Assembly: GCF_002214185.1 (NCBI RefSeq)
Contig: NZ_CP022161.1
Location: forward strand, 5,027,476-5,091,475
Source of the DNA: Streptomyces capitiformicae
GTDB lineage: Bacteria; Actinomycetota; Actinomycetes; Streptomycetales; Streptomycetaceae
Length of the DNA stretch: 64,000 nucleotides
Direction of reading: 5' to 3'
Made by a program: the position numbers and the translations under genes. The stretch's first letter is position 1, and the number at the start of each line of letters is the position of its first letter. Positions 24,327 through 32,171 of this stretch are shown here, one piece after another. The notes below the pieces were generated by a model. The model was not told where the DNA came from. It did no database searches and saw only the letters and a program-made list of their open reading frames with translations.

Positions 24327-25212
24327 TCAGCCCTGCTGCAGTACTCCCGCCCGGCCCCCGGCGGAGCCGCACGGCATCGCCGGATGCATCCCCAGCAGCA
24401 CAACCCCGACGACGATCCCCGCGAGCCCGGCCGCCTCCCAGGCGAGCGCCCCCGCATCCGTACGCAGCCGGTCCCCGAGGAACCCCACCCCGCACACGAT
24501 CCCGGCGAGCGGCTGCGCCGCGGTGAGCGCGGGCAGCGACATCCGCAGCGGCGCCGTCTCGAAGGCGCTCTGCACGAGCAGCAGCCCGGTCACCCCGAGC
24601 AGCAGCACCCCGTACGGCTGCCACATGGTGAACAGCCCGCCCCAGCCGTCCTCGGCGAACCGCTGCCCGCTGACCCTGGTGAGCGCGTCCTGGACGCCGT
24701 ACAAAAGACCGGCCGCGACAGCGAGCAGCACCGGCCCGGCACTGAGCCGGGACCGTTTCGCGCAGGTCGTGAGGAGCAGCGCGAGGCCCACCATGACGCC
24801 GATGATCAGCCACTGCCGGAACGGGTCGGAGGCCATGTCCCCGCCCTCCGGCTGCCCGGCCACGATGAACGCGGTCACCCCGCCCGCGAGCAGGACGAGC
24901 CCCGCCCAGCCCTGCCGGCCCAGCGGCTGCCGGGTCCGCCGACGGGAAGCGCGAGCGCGAAGACGAGGTTGGTGGCCAGCAGTGGTTCCACGAGGCTGAT
25001 CTTGCCCTGGCCGAGCGCGATCGCCCCCAGCGCCCTGCCGCACACCACCAGCCCGATCCCGCCGAGCCGGCGCGGCACACGGATCAGGTCGAGGAGCAGC
25101 CGGGGCGAGAGGAAGTCGCCCAGCGGGGCGTGCGTGGCGGCCTGCTGCTGAAGGACGAAACCGAAGCCCAGCACGCGGCGCTCACAGCGAGGATCAGGAC
25201 GAGAACCGACAC
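24327..25212 (-). pseudogene. DMT/EamA-type transporter broken by two frameshifts
   Basis: Three successive stretches in three different frames together spell one roughly 290-aa multi-helix transporter. The N-terminus is VSVLVLILAVSAAC (GTG 25212). The middle is GFVLQQQAATHAPLGDFLSP through VEPLLATNLVFALAL. The C-terminal half is RRRTRQPLGRQGWAGLVLLA through GVVLLGMHPAMPC. The first shift is near 25165 (after AAC), where the sequence jumps into LGFGFVLQQQ. The second is near 24950 (after FALAL), where one base appears missing before a CCCGTCGG stretch. The family exports small metabolites. Either the gene is dead or the two indels are sequencing errors. Confidence 0.8.
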
Positions 25213-25453
25213 ACCGGGTACCTCGGGTGATCAACAGGGGGCATAAGGGGCAAGGCGTCTGCCCGCGGGACTCCAACGACCCGGCCGAGGGCTGTCCGTG
25301 AAAGGAGACACATCGGAGCAGTTGACTGGGTCACTCTTCTGTCGAAGGATCAGATGCCAAAGCTGCTGACCGGCCAGTAACAAAGCGCTGAGCGGGCCTT
25401 GTCTGTCATGCCCCGCCCCGCTTGCCTGCCCCGTTCCCGAGAGGACGTCCTCC

Positions 25454-27109
25454 ATGTCGTACGACGCAGATGTGATCGTGATCGGGGCGGGCATCGCCGG
25501 GCTCGCGGCGACCGCGGAGCTCGTCGACAAGGGTCGCAAGGTGATCCTCCTCGACCAGGAGCCGGAGCAGTCGATCGGCGGCCAGGCGCACTGGTCCTTC
25601 GGCGGCCTCTTCTTCGTCGACTCGCCCGAGCAGCGCCGCCTGCGCATCAAGGACAGCCACGCCCTCGCCCTCCAGGACTGGATGGGCACCGCCGCCTTCG
25701 ACCGCGAGGAGGACCACTGGCCGCGCAAGTGGGCCGAGGCGTACGTCGACTTCGCGGCCGGCGAGAAGCGGTCCTGGCTGTACCAGCAGGGCGTCCGGTT
25801 CTTCCCGGTGGTCGGCTGGGCCGAGCGCGGCGGCTACGACGCCAACGGGCACGGCAACTCCGTCCCCCGCTTCCACATCACCTGGGGCACCGGCCCGGGG
25901 CTCGTCGCGCCCTTCGAGCGGCGGGTACGGGAGGGCGTGGCCCGAGGGCTGGTCCAGCTGAAGTTCCGGCACCGGGTGACCGGGCTGTCGCGCAGCGCGG
26001 GCGCCGTCGACACGGTCACCGGCGAGATCCTGGAACCCTCGACGATCGAGCGCGGCCAGGCCAGCAGCCGGGGCGTCACCGGCGCCTTCGAGCTCAAGGC
26101 CCAGGCCGTGATCGTCACCTCCGGCGGCATCGGCGGCAACCACGACCTCGTCCGCGCCAACTGGCCCGAGCGCCTCGGCAACCCCCCGGAGAAGATGATC
26201 TCCGGTGTCCCCGCCCACGTCGACGGCAAGATGCTCGCCATCGCCGAGGAGGCGGGCGCCCGCCTCATCAACCGCGACCGCATGTGGCACTACACCGAGG
26301 GCATCCAGAACTGGAACCCCATCTGGGAGAACCACGGCATCCGCGTCCTGCCCGGACCCTCGTCCCTGTGGCTCGACGCACGCGGCAAGCGACTGCCGGT
26401 CCCGCTCTTCCCCGGCTTCGACACCCTCGGCACGCTCGAGCACATCATGAAGACCGGCTACGACTACACGTGGTTCGTGCTCGACCAGAAGATCATCGGC
26501 AAGGAGTTCGCCCTCTCCGGCTCCGAGCAGAACCCCGACCTGACCGGCAAGTCCATCAAGGACGTCTTCATTCGGGCCCGCGCGGACGTCCCCGGCCCGG
26601 TGAAGGCGTTCATGGACCACGGCGTCGACTTCGTGGTCGAGAAGGACCTCGGCTCCCTGGTCCGTGGCATGAACGCGCTCACCAAGGAACCGCTGATCGA
26701 CGAGGCCGAGCTGCGCCGCGAGATCGTCTCCCGGGACCGCGAGGTCGCCAACCCCTTCACCAAGGACCTCCAGGTCATGGCGATCCGGGGCGCCCGCAAC
26801 TACCTCGGCGACAAGCTGATCCGCACCGCCACCCCGCACCGCATCCTCGATCCCAAGGCCGGCCCCCTCATCGCCGTCCGCCTCAACATCCTCACCCGCA
26901 AGACCCTCGGCGGCCTGGAGACCGACCTCTCTTCCCGCGTCCTCACCGAGGGCGGCGACCCGCTGGAGGGCGTGTACGCGGCGGGCGAGGCGGCCGGCTT
27001 CGGCGGCGGCGGCGTCCACGGCTACCGCTCCCTGGAAGGCACGTTCCTCGGCGGCTGCCTGTTCTCGGGCCGCATGGCGGGCCGGGCGGCGGCGAAGGCG
27101 ACGGCCTGA
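25454..27109 (+). CDS. FAD-binding dehydrogenase, KstD/fumarate-reductase flavoprotein type
   Basis: A 551-aa flavoprotein starting at ATG after GAGGACG. Its N-terminal dinucleotide site is VIVIGAGIAGLAATAELVDKG, with GGIGGNHDLVRANWP in the middle and a C-terminal FAD-binding GVYAAGEAAGFGGGGVHGYR. This architecture is shared with 3-ketosteroid-delta1-dehydrogenases and fumarate-reductase-type flavoproteins. A separate family of this length is simply called FAD-binding dehydrogenase in actinobacteria. Substrate is not assignable from sequence. The 241-bp upstream gap holds only a promoter region. Confidence 0.9.
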   Translation: MSYDADVIVIGAGIAGLAATAELVDKGRKVILLDQEPEQSIGGQAHWSFGGLFFVDSPEQRRLRIKDSHALALQDWMGTAAFDREEDHWPRKWAEAYVDFAAGEKRSWLYQQGVRFFPVVGWAERGGYDANGHGNSVPRFHITWGTGPGLVAPFERRVREGVARGLVQLKFRHRVTGLSRSAGAVDTVTGEILEPSTIERGQASSRGVTGAFELKAQAVIVTSGGIGGNHDLVRANWPERLGNPPEKMISGVPAHVDGKMLAIAEEAGARLINRDRMWHYTEGIQNWNPIWENHGIRVLPGPSSLWLDARGKRLPVPLFPGFDTLGTLEHIMKTGYDYTWFVLDQKIIGKEFALSGSEQNPDLTGKSIKDVFIRARADVPGPVKAFMDHGVDFVVEKDLGSLVRGMNALTKEPLIDEAELRREIVSRDREVANPFTKDLQVMAIRGARNYLGDKLIRTATPHRILDPKAGPLIAVRLNILTRKTLGGLETDLSSRVLTEGGDPLEGVYAAGEAAGFGGGGVHGYRSLEGTFLGGCLFSGRMAGRAAAKATA

Positions 27110-27190
27110 AGTCTCCGCGGAAGTGACGGAATTCTGACGAACCTCCGCCGCCGCTGGCCCCACCGGGGTGGCGGATGTTCGAATCGGTAT

Positions 27191-27961
27191 GTGAACCCTG
27201 AACATCCCGAGGCGCGGGAAGCGCCGGCGGACCCCGAAGACCAGGACAGGGAACCGGAGCGCGGCGCGCCCATCGGCCGCCGCGTCCTCCTCGGCACTCT
27301 CGGCCTCGGCGCCCTGGGCGTGGTCGCCGCCCCCGTTCTTCAGCGCGGCATGGAATCGTTCCTCGGCGCGGCGGCTCAGAAGGACCCCACCGGCCTGACC
27401 GGTCTGCTCCCCAACGGCGGCGGCTTCCGCTACTACTCGGTGACGTCGTCCGTGCCCCGCAAGTCCGCGAAGAACTACCGCCTCACCGTCGACGGCCTGG
27501 TCGACAAGCCCGCCTCGTACACCCTCGCCGATCTGCGGGCCCTGCCCCAGACCCGGATGGTGAAGGACGTCCAGTGCGTCACGGGCTGGCGGGTGCCGGA
27601 CACCCCGTTCGAGGGCGTACGGCTCTCGGAGCTGCTGGACGCGGCCGGGGTGCGCTCCACGGCCGGCGCGATCCGCTTCACCTGCTTCGACGGGGCGTAC
27701 ACCGAGAGCCTCACGCTCGAACAGGCGCGCCGCGCGGACGTCCTGGTCGCCCTGCGCATGCAGGACAAGGACATCAGCCACAACCACGGCGGCCCGGTAC
27801 GCCTCTACGTCGCGCCCATGTACTTCTACAAGTCGGCCAAGTGGCTCTCCGGCATCGAGGTCACGGAGAAGGTCGAGCCGGGTTACTGGGAGAAGCGGGG
27901 CTACGACATCGACGCGTGGGTGGGCCGATCGAACGGGCGGGACGATGAACCAACGACTTGA
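27191..27961 (+). CDS. membrane-anchored or Tat-exported molybdopterin oxidoreductase (YedY/MsrP-like)
   Basis: 256 aa from a GTG. The N-terminus has a twin-arginine-like GRRVLLGTLGLGALGVVAAP. The sulfite-oxidase fold follows, with the Mo-ligand Cys in MVKDVQCVTGWRVPD, then IRFTCFDGAYTESL, HNHGGPVRLYVAPMYFYKSAKW and GYWEKRGYD. It transfers electrons between a periplasmic substrate (possibly a sulfoxide) and the cytochrome b encoded next. The two genes overlap by 17 bp, which supports a two-subunit YedYZ-like complex. Confidence 0.92.
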   Translation: MNPEHPEAREAPADPEDQDREPERGAPIGRRVLLGTLGLGALGVVAAPVLQRGMESFLGAAAQKDPTGLTGLLPNGGGFRYYSVTSSVPRKSAKNYRLTVDGLVDKPASYTLADLRALPQTRMVKDVQCVTGWRVPDTPFEGVRLSELLDAAGVRSTAGAIRFTCFDGAYTESLTLEQARRADVLVALRMQDKDISHNHGGPVRLYVAPMYFYKSAKWLSGIEVTEKVEPGYWEKRGYDIDAWVGRSNGRDDEPTT

Positions 27962-28745
27962 GGCGCAGCCGGTTGCCTCCGGGACCCGCGTCCGGCGCTT
28001 CACACCGGCCGAACGCTGGATCCACCGCACGACGGCCGCCCTGATGGGCGTCTGCGTGGCGACGGCGGCCTGCCTCTACGTCCCCGCCCTCGCCGAACTC
28101 GTCGGTCGCCGGGCCCTGGTGGTGACGCTCCACAAGTGGACGGGCCTGCTCCTCCCGCTCCCGGTCCTCGCGGGCCTGGCCTCCCGCACGTTCCGCGCCG
28201 ACGTCGGCCGCCTGAACCGCTGGGGTCCACACGACCGCCTCTGGCTCCGCGCCGCCCGCTGTCGTGTCCCGGGCCTTGGGCCCTGTCGCCACACTCCCGG
28301 CTGCCTCACGACGCCATTCACGCACGCTGGCCGCACCGGGCGAAAGCCCAAGTACATCCAGTACGAGGGCTTTCACCCGGCACGCCCAGAGCACGCACCT
28401 GACACCGTGAGGCCCGCCCTTCGGGCGGACGACGGGAGTGTGGCGACAGGGCCCCGCCCCGCCGCCAAGTTCAACGCCGGGCAGAAGCTCTACGCCGCCT
28501 GGATCGCCGGCGCCACCCTCGTCATGCTCGCCACGGGCCTGATGATGTGGTTCACCCACCTCACCCCCCTGATGTGGCGCACCAGCGCGACGTTCGTCCA
28601 TGACTGGCTCGCGCTGACGATCGGTATTGTCCTGGCCGGCCACATCGGCATGGCCCTCGGAGACCCGGAGGCCAGGCGGGGATTGCGGACAGGGCTGGTG
28701 AGCCGGGAGTGGGCGGACCGGGAACATCCGCTGTGGCGGCCGTAG
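27945..28745 (+). CDS. cytochrome b subunit (YedZ-like) with a 59-residue repeat insertion
   Basis: A 266-aa membrane protein. Residues 1-111 carry two helices (AALMGVCVATAACLYVPALA and WTGLLLPLPVLAGL) with candidate haem His in IHRTTAAL and LHKWTG. Residues 171-266 carry two more (LYAAWIAGATLVMLATGLMM and LALTIGIVLAGHIGMAL) with His in VHDWLALT and AGHIG. Residues 112-170 are encoded entirely by a 177-bp repeat with inverted ends (28278-28454), inserted in frame after RAARCRVPGL. Without it the protein would be an ordinary four-helix cytochrome of about 207 aa. Whether the product folds is unknown; the loop position makes tolerance possible. Confidence 0.85.
   Translation: MNQRLEAQPVASGTRVRRFTPAERWIHRTTAALMGVCVATAACLYVPALAELVGRRALVVTLHKWTGLLLPLPVLAGLASRTFRADVGRLNRWGPHDRLWLRAARCRVPGLGPCRHTPGCLTTPFTHAGRTGRKPKYIQYEGFHPARPEHAPDTVRPALRADDGSVATGPRPAAKFNAGQKLYAAWIAGATLVMLATGLMMWFTHLTPLMWRTSATFVHDWLALTIGIVLAGHIGMALGDPEARRGLRTGLVSREWADREHPLWRP
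28278..28454. mobile_element. MITE-like repeat, copy B (177 bp) inside the cytochrome b gene
   Basis: The left end GGGCCCTGTCGCCACACTCC(CG) at 28278-28299 is exactly complementary to the right end at 28433-28454 (22 bp). The interior has the family core: GCACCGGGCGAAAGCCC, AAGTACATCCAGTACGAG, GGGCTTTCACCCGGCACGCC and AGAGCACGCACCTGACACCG. It lacks the CTCTCGGCTTC tandem block of copies A and C. The length is exactly 59 codons with no stop in the host frame. No clear target-site duplication is seen. Confidence 0.85.
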
Positions 28746-28849
28746 GGGTCCCCGGATGAAGTCCGCCGCCGCGGCGCCAAGCCACGACGGCGGGTTCCGG
28801 CGGTGCCGAACCGAACTCCCGGCAACCACCCACCAGTTCTCCGGCGCCC

Positions 28850-30247
28850 CTAGATAACCAGCGACAACAGCAACACCATCGCCCCCGCCACCACCGAGAT
28901 GATCGTCTCCATCACCGACCAGCTCTTGATGGTCTGCCCGACGCTCATCCCGAAGTACTCCTTGACCATCCAGAAGCCGGCGTCGTTGACATGGCTGAAG
29001 AACAGCGACCCGGCACCGATGGCCAGCACCAACAGAGCCGCGTGGGTCGTCGACATGTCCGCGGCCAGCGGTGCCACGAGCCCCGCCGCCGAGATCGTCG
29101 CGACGGTCGCCGACCCCGTGGCCAACCGGATCGCCACCGCGATGAGCCAGGCCAGGACGAGCGCGGGTATCGACCAGTCCTCGGAGATGTCCAGGATCAT
29201 CTGCCCGACCCCGGAGTCGATGAGCGTCTGCTTGAACCCGCCACCGGCACCGACGATCAGCAGGATCCCGGCGATCGGCGCGAGGGACGTCTCGACGGTC
29301 GACGCCAGCCGCCCCTTGGCGAACCCGGCCGCCCGCCCCAGCGTGAACATGCCCACGATCACCGCCGCGAGCAGCGCGATCAGCGGCGACCCGACGACGT
29401 CGAAGACCCGCTGGACCATGTTCTCCGGGTCGTCCACGACGATGTCCACCAGCGCCTTGGCCAGCATCAGTATGACCGGCAGCAGCACGGTCGCGATGGT
29501 CGCGCCGAACCCGGGCCGCTTCTCCAGCTCCTCCGAGGCCCGTAGGGAAATCATGCGCTCGGGCACCGGAACATCCACCCACCGGGCCGCGTACGTGGAG
29601 AACAGCGGCCCGGCGATGACCACGGTCGGTATCGCGACGACCAGGCCCAGCGCCAGCGTCACCCCCAGGTTGGCCTTGACCGCGTCGATGGCGACCAGCG
29701 GACCGGGGTGCGGCGGGATCAGCCCGTGCATGACGGACAGACCGGCGAGGGCGGGCACGCCGATCCGCATCAGCGAGTAGCCGCCGCGCTTGGCGACCAT
29801 CAGCACCACCGGGATGAGCAGCACGATCCCGACCTCGAAGAACAGCGGCAGCCCGATCACGGAGGCGATCAGCACCATCGCCCACGGCATCGCCCGCCCG
29901 CCGGCCTTCGCGAGGATCGTGTCGACGATCTGGTCGGCGCCGCCGGAGTCCGCGAGCAGCTTGCCGAGGATCGCGCCCAGCGCGATGAGCACGCCCACCC
30001 CGGCCACGGTCGACCCGAGCCCGGCGGTGAAGCTGGCTATCGCTTTGTCCAGCGGCGCTCCGGCGACCGCGCCGAGCGCGAGCGTGCCGATGGTCAGCGC
30101 CAGAAAGGCGTGCACCTTGAACCTGGTGATGAGGACGACGATGACGGCGATGCCTGCCAGCACGGCGATGCCGAGTTGAGTGTGGCCCGCCGAGGTGATC
30201 GGCTCGACGGGGTCCGCTGCCAGCATCTCGACGTTGAGTATGGGCAC
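28850..30247 (-). CDS. gntP: GntP family gluconate:H+ symporter
   Basis: About 465 aa from a GTG at 30247 preceded by AAGGACTC; in-frame codons back to 30313 lie in a repeat and have no ribosome site. It is a polytopic membrane protein with 12 or more helices and GntP family hallmarks: GLPLFFEVGIVLLIPVV, LIPPHPGPLVAID and GSLFFSHVNDAGFWMVKEYFG. It imports gluconate for phosphorylation by the gluconokinase encoded immediately upstream. The 71-bp gap to gntK contains an octamer tandem repeat. Confidence 0.93.
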   Translation of the reverse strand: MPILNVEMLAADPVEPITSAGHTQLGIAVLAGIAVIVVLITRFKVHAFLALTIGTLALGAVAGAPLDKAIASFTAGLGSTVAGVGVLIALGAILGKLLADSGGADQIVDTILAKAGGRAMPWAMVLIASVIGLPLFFEVGIVLLIPVVLMVAKRGGYSLMRIGVPALAGLSVMHGLIPPHPGPLVAIDAVKANLGVTLALGLVVAIPTVVIAGPLFSTYAARWVDVPVPERMISLRASEELEKRPGFGATIATVLLPVILMLAKALVDIVVDDPENMVQRVFDVVGSPLIALLAAVIVGMFTLGRAAGFAKGRLASTVETSLAPIAGILLIVGAGGGFKQTLIDSGVGQMILDISEDWSIPALVLAWLIAVAIRLATGSATVATISAAGLVAPLAADMSTTHAALLVLAIGAGSLFFSHVNDAGFWMVKEYFGMSVGQTIKSWSVMETIISVVAGAMVLLLSLVI

Positions 30248-30283
30248 GGTGAATGAGTCCTTGTGTGGAAGGGGAGTTGGGAC

Positions 30284-30315
30284 GAGCCAAGGAGCCAAGG
30301 AGCCAAGGAGCAAGG
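30284..30315. repeat. octamer tandem repeat between gntK and gntP
   Basis: GAGCCAAG occurs three times in a row (30284-30307), followed by a degenerate GAGCAAGG. On the coding strand of the operon this reads CTTGGCTC repeats, lying 37 bp or more upstream of the gntP start. Confidence 0.7.
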
Positions 30316-30318
30316 TGC

Positions 30319-30834
30319 TTACGACGCCGGACCGAGCTCCCGCAGCGCGGCGACCGCCCGCTCGGTGATCTCCTCGGGGCCGCCCGAGACATCGACGGAG
30401 ACACCGGCCTCGTCCGCTTCCAGCGGCTGCAGCGTGGCGAACTGCGAGTCGAGCAGCGCCGTCGGCATGAAGTGCCCCCGCCGGTGCGACAGCCGGTCCT
30501 CGACGAGCTCGCGGTCACCGGTGAGGTGCACGAAGACGAGCCCGGGCGCGGCGGACCGCAACCGGTCCCGGTAGCCGCGCTTGAGAGCCGAGCAGCTGAC
30601 CACCCCGCCGAGTCCGGCCCGGCCGTGGGCCCACCGGCCGATGGAGTCCAGCCACGGCCACCGGTCCACGTCCTCAAGCGGAATCCCGGCCGACATCTTC
30701 GCGATGTTGGCCTCGGGGTGGAAGTCGTCGCCCTCGGCGTACGGAACGCCGAGCCTGGCCGCGAGCAGGGGACCGATCGTGGTCTTCCCGGTTCCTGACA
30801 CGCCCATCACCACGACGACGGGAGGGGTACCCAT
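30319..30834 (-). CDS. gntK: gluconokinase
   Basis: 171 aa from the ATG at 30834 with GAGGTAGTG upstream; an extension to 30885 exists but has no RBS. It has the P-loop GVSGTGKTT, the GDDFHPEANIAKM substrate region, LSHRRGHFMPTALLDSQ and the conserved QFATLQPLE tail of thermoresistant-type gluconokinases. It makes 6-phosphogluconate for the pentose phosphate pathway. It is the first gene of the gntK-gntP operon, divergent from gntR over a 140-bp AT-richer region. Confidence 0.94.
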   Translation of the reverse strand: MGTPPVVVVMGVSGTGKTTIGPLLAARLGVPYAEGDDFHPEANIAKMSAGIPLEDVDRWPWLDSIGRWAHGRAGLGGVVSCSALKRGYRDRLRSAAPGLVFVHLTGDRELVEDRLSHRRGHFMPTALLDSQFATLQPLEADEAGVSVDVSGGPEEITERAVAALRELGPAS

Positions 30835-30974
30835 CACTACCTCGCTGTCCTCGTCGACATCTGAGACGTCACCCGACGACGACACTGAAGCTCATTAGAT
30901 ACGACGATTTCAAGCCCCAGGCATAAATAAATCAGACTTTTCCTTCGTCTTCCATGCCTCGTACCCTGATCCCC

Positions 30975-31700
30975 ATGACCACACCGGGCCGGGGGCTGCA
31001 CGGCCGAGTACTGGAAACCCTCGGTCCGGCGATCACGGCGGGCGAGTACCCGCCGGGCAGTGTGCTGCGCACGGACGAACTCGCCCAGACCTTCGAGGTG
31101 TCGCGCTCGGTGATGCGCGAGGCGGTCCGCGTCCTGGAGTCGATGCACCTGGTGGAGTCCCGCCGCCGGGTGGGTGTGATCGTCCGCCCGTCCGCCGAGT
31201 GGAACGTCTACGACCCCCAGGTCATCCGCTGGCGCCTGGCCGGCGCCGACCGCCCCCGCCAACTGCGCTCGCTCACCGTGCTCCGCTCGGCCGTCGAACC
31301 GGTCGCCGCGGGCCTCGCCGCCCGTAACGCCACGGCCGAGCAGTGCGCCGCGATCACCGAGTGCGCGCTCGGCATGGTCGCCAACTCACGCGGCCACCAA
31401 CTGGAGGGCTACCTCCTCCACGACGTCGCCTTCCACCGCCTGATCCTCAACGCGTCCGGCAACGAGATGTTCGCCCGCCTCGGCGACGTGGTCGAGGAAG
31501 TCCTGGCGGGCCGCACCCACCACGAGGTCATGTTCCACGACCCCGACCCGGCCGCCGTCACCCTCCACGTCGACCTCGCCGAAGCCATCCGCGAGGGCGA
31601 CGCGGCCCGAGCCGAACAACTCACCCGCGAGATCACCGTCGGCGCCCTCCAGGAACTGGACGTCCTGGCCCCCAACGGCCACGCCCCGGCCTCCGGTTGA
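30975..31700 (+). CDS. gntR: FadR-subfamily GntR regulator of gluconate genes
   Basis: 241 aa from the ATG at 30975 (MTTPGRGLHGRVLETL); an alternative ATG at 30954. The winged HTH includes LRTDELAQTFEVSRSVMREAVRVLESMHLV. The C-terminal FCD domain has His residues in HDVAFHRLIL and a VDLAEAIREGDAARAEQL helix. It is divergent from gntK-gntP, and in S. coelicolor the homologous regulator represses these genes with gluconate or its phosphate as effector. The intergenic region is AT-rich (ATAAATAAATCAGAC), but no clear palindrome was recognised. Confidence 0.9.
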   Translation: MTTPGRGLHGRVLETLGPAITAGEYPPGSVLRTDELAQTFEVSRSVMREAVRVLESMHLVESRRRVGVIVRPSAEWNVYDPQVIRWRLAGADRPRQLRSLTVLRSAVEPVAAGLAARNATAEQCAAITECALGMVANSRGHQLEGYLLHDVAFHRLILNASGNEMFARLGDVVEEVLAGRTHHEVMFHDPDPAAVTLHVDLAEAIREGDAARAEQLTREITVGALQELDVLAPNGHAPASG

Positions 31701-31720
31701 CCCAGGTCGGAGACTCTGGC

Positions 31721-32161
31721 CTAGGTCAGAAACTCCCCGTCCACATACACCCAGGCTCCGTCCACCCGCTCGAACCGGCTCCGCTCGTGCAGCGCGCCGC
31801 CCCGGAAAGAGGCGCGGAAGGTGACGGTGCCGGTGGTGTGGAAGGCCGAGCCGTCACGCGTGTCGAGGATCTCCAGCCCGGTCCACCGCATGCCCGGGTC
31901 GAAGTCGACGTTCGAGGGGCGCGTACGAGGGTGCCAGGTCCGCAGCAGGTACCCCTCGTCCCGTACGACGAACGCGGCGTAGCGGGACCGCATCAGCGCC
32001 TCGGCGGTCGGGGCGGCGACGTTACCGGAGTGGAGGCGGCCGCAGCAGCTGTCGTACGTCTCAGGGAGCCCGCACGGGCACGGCCGAGGGGCGGTCGAGG
32101 AGGGCCCGGACGTTGGCTTCCGAGTGGCCTTGGAGCGACGGCGCGACGACATGCCTGCCAT
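31721..32161 (-). CDS. YchJ-like UPF0225 protein with Cys-rich SEC-C type motif
   Basis: About 146 aa from the ATG at 32161 (AAGGCGG upstream), or 32152. The N-terminal metal-binding motif is PCPCGLPETYDSCCGRLH, followed by ALMRSRYAAFVVRDEGYLLRTWHPRTRP and a small NTF2-like beta domain (FRASFRGGALHERSRFER). The family is widespread and of unknown biochemical role. The start lies 10 bp downstream of the stop of the M1 peptidase gene, so it is probably in the same operon. Confidence 0.88.
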   Translation of the reverse strand: MAGMSSRRRSKATRKPTSGPSSTAPRPCPCGLPETYDSCCGRLHSGNVAAPTAEALMRSRYAAFVVRDEGYLLRTWHPRTRPSNVDFDPGMRWTGLEILDTRDGSAFHTTGTVTFRASFRGGALHERSRFERVDGAWVYVDGEFLT

Positions 32162-32171
32162 TGTGCCCGCC

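Noticed and set aside
25406..28030. An 874-codon minus-strand open frame over the flavoprotein and molybdoenzyme genes
   Set aside because: Antisense artefact of third-position GC; both plus-strand genes have cofactor motifs.
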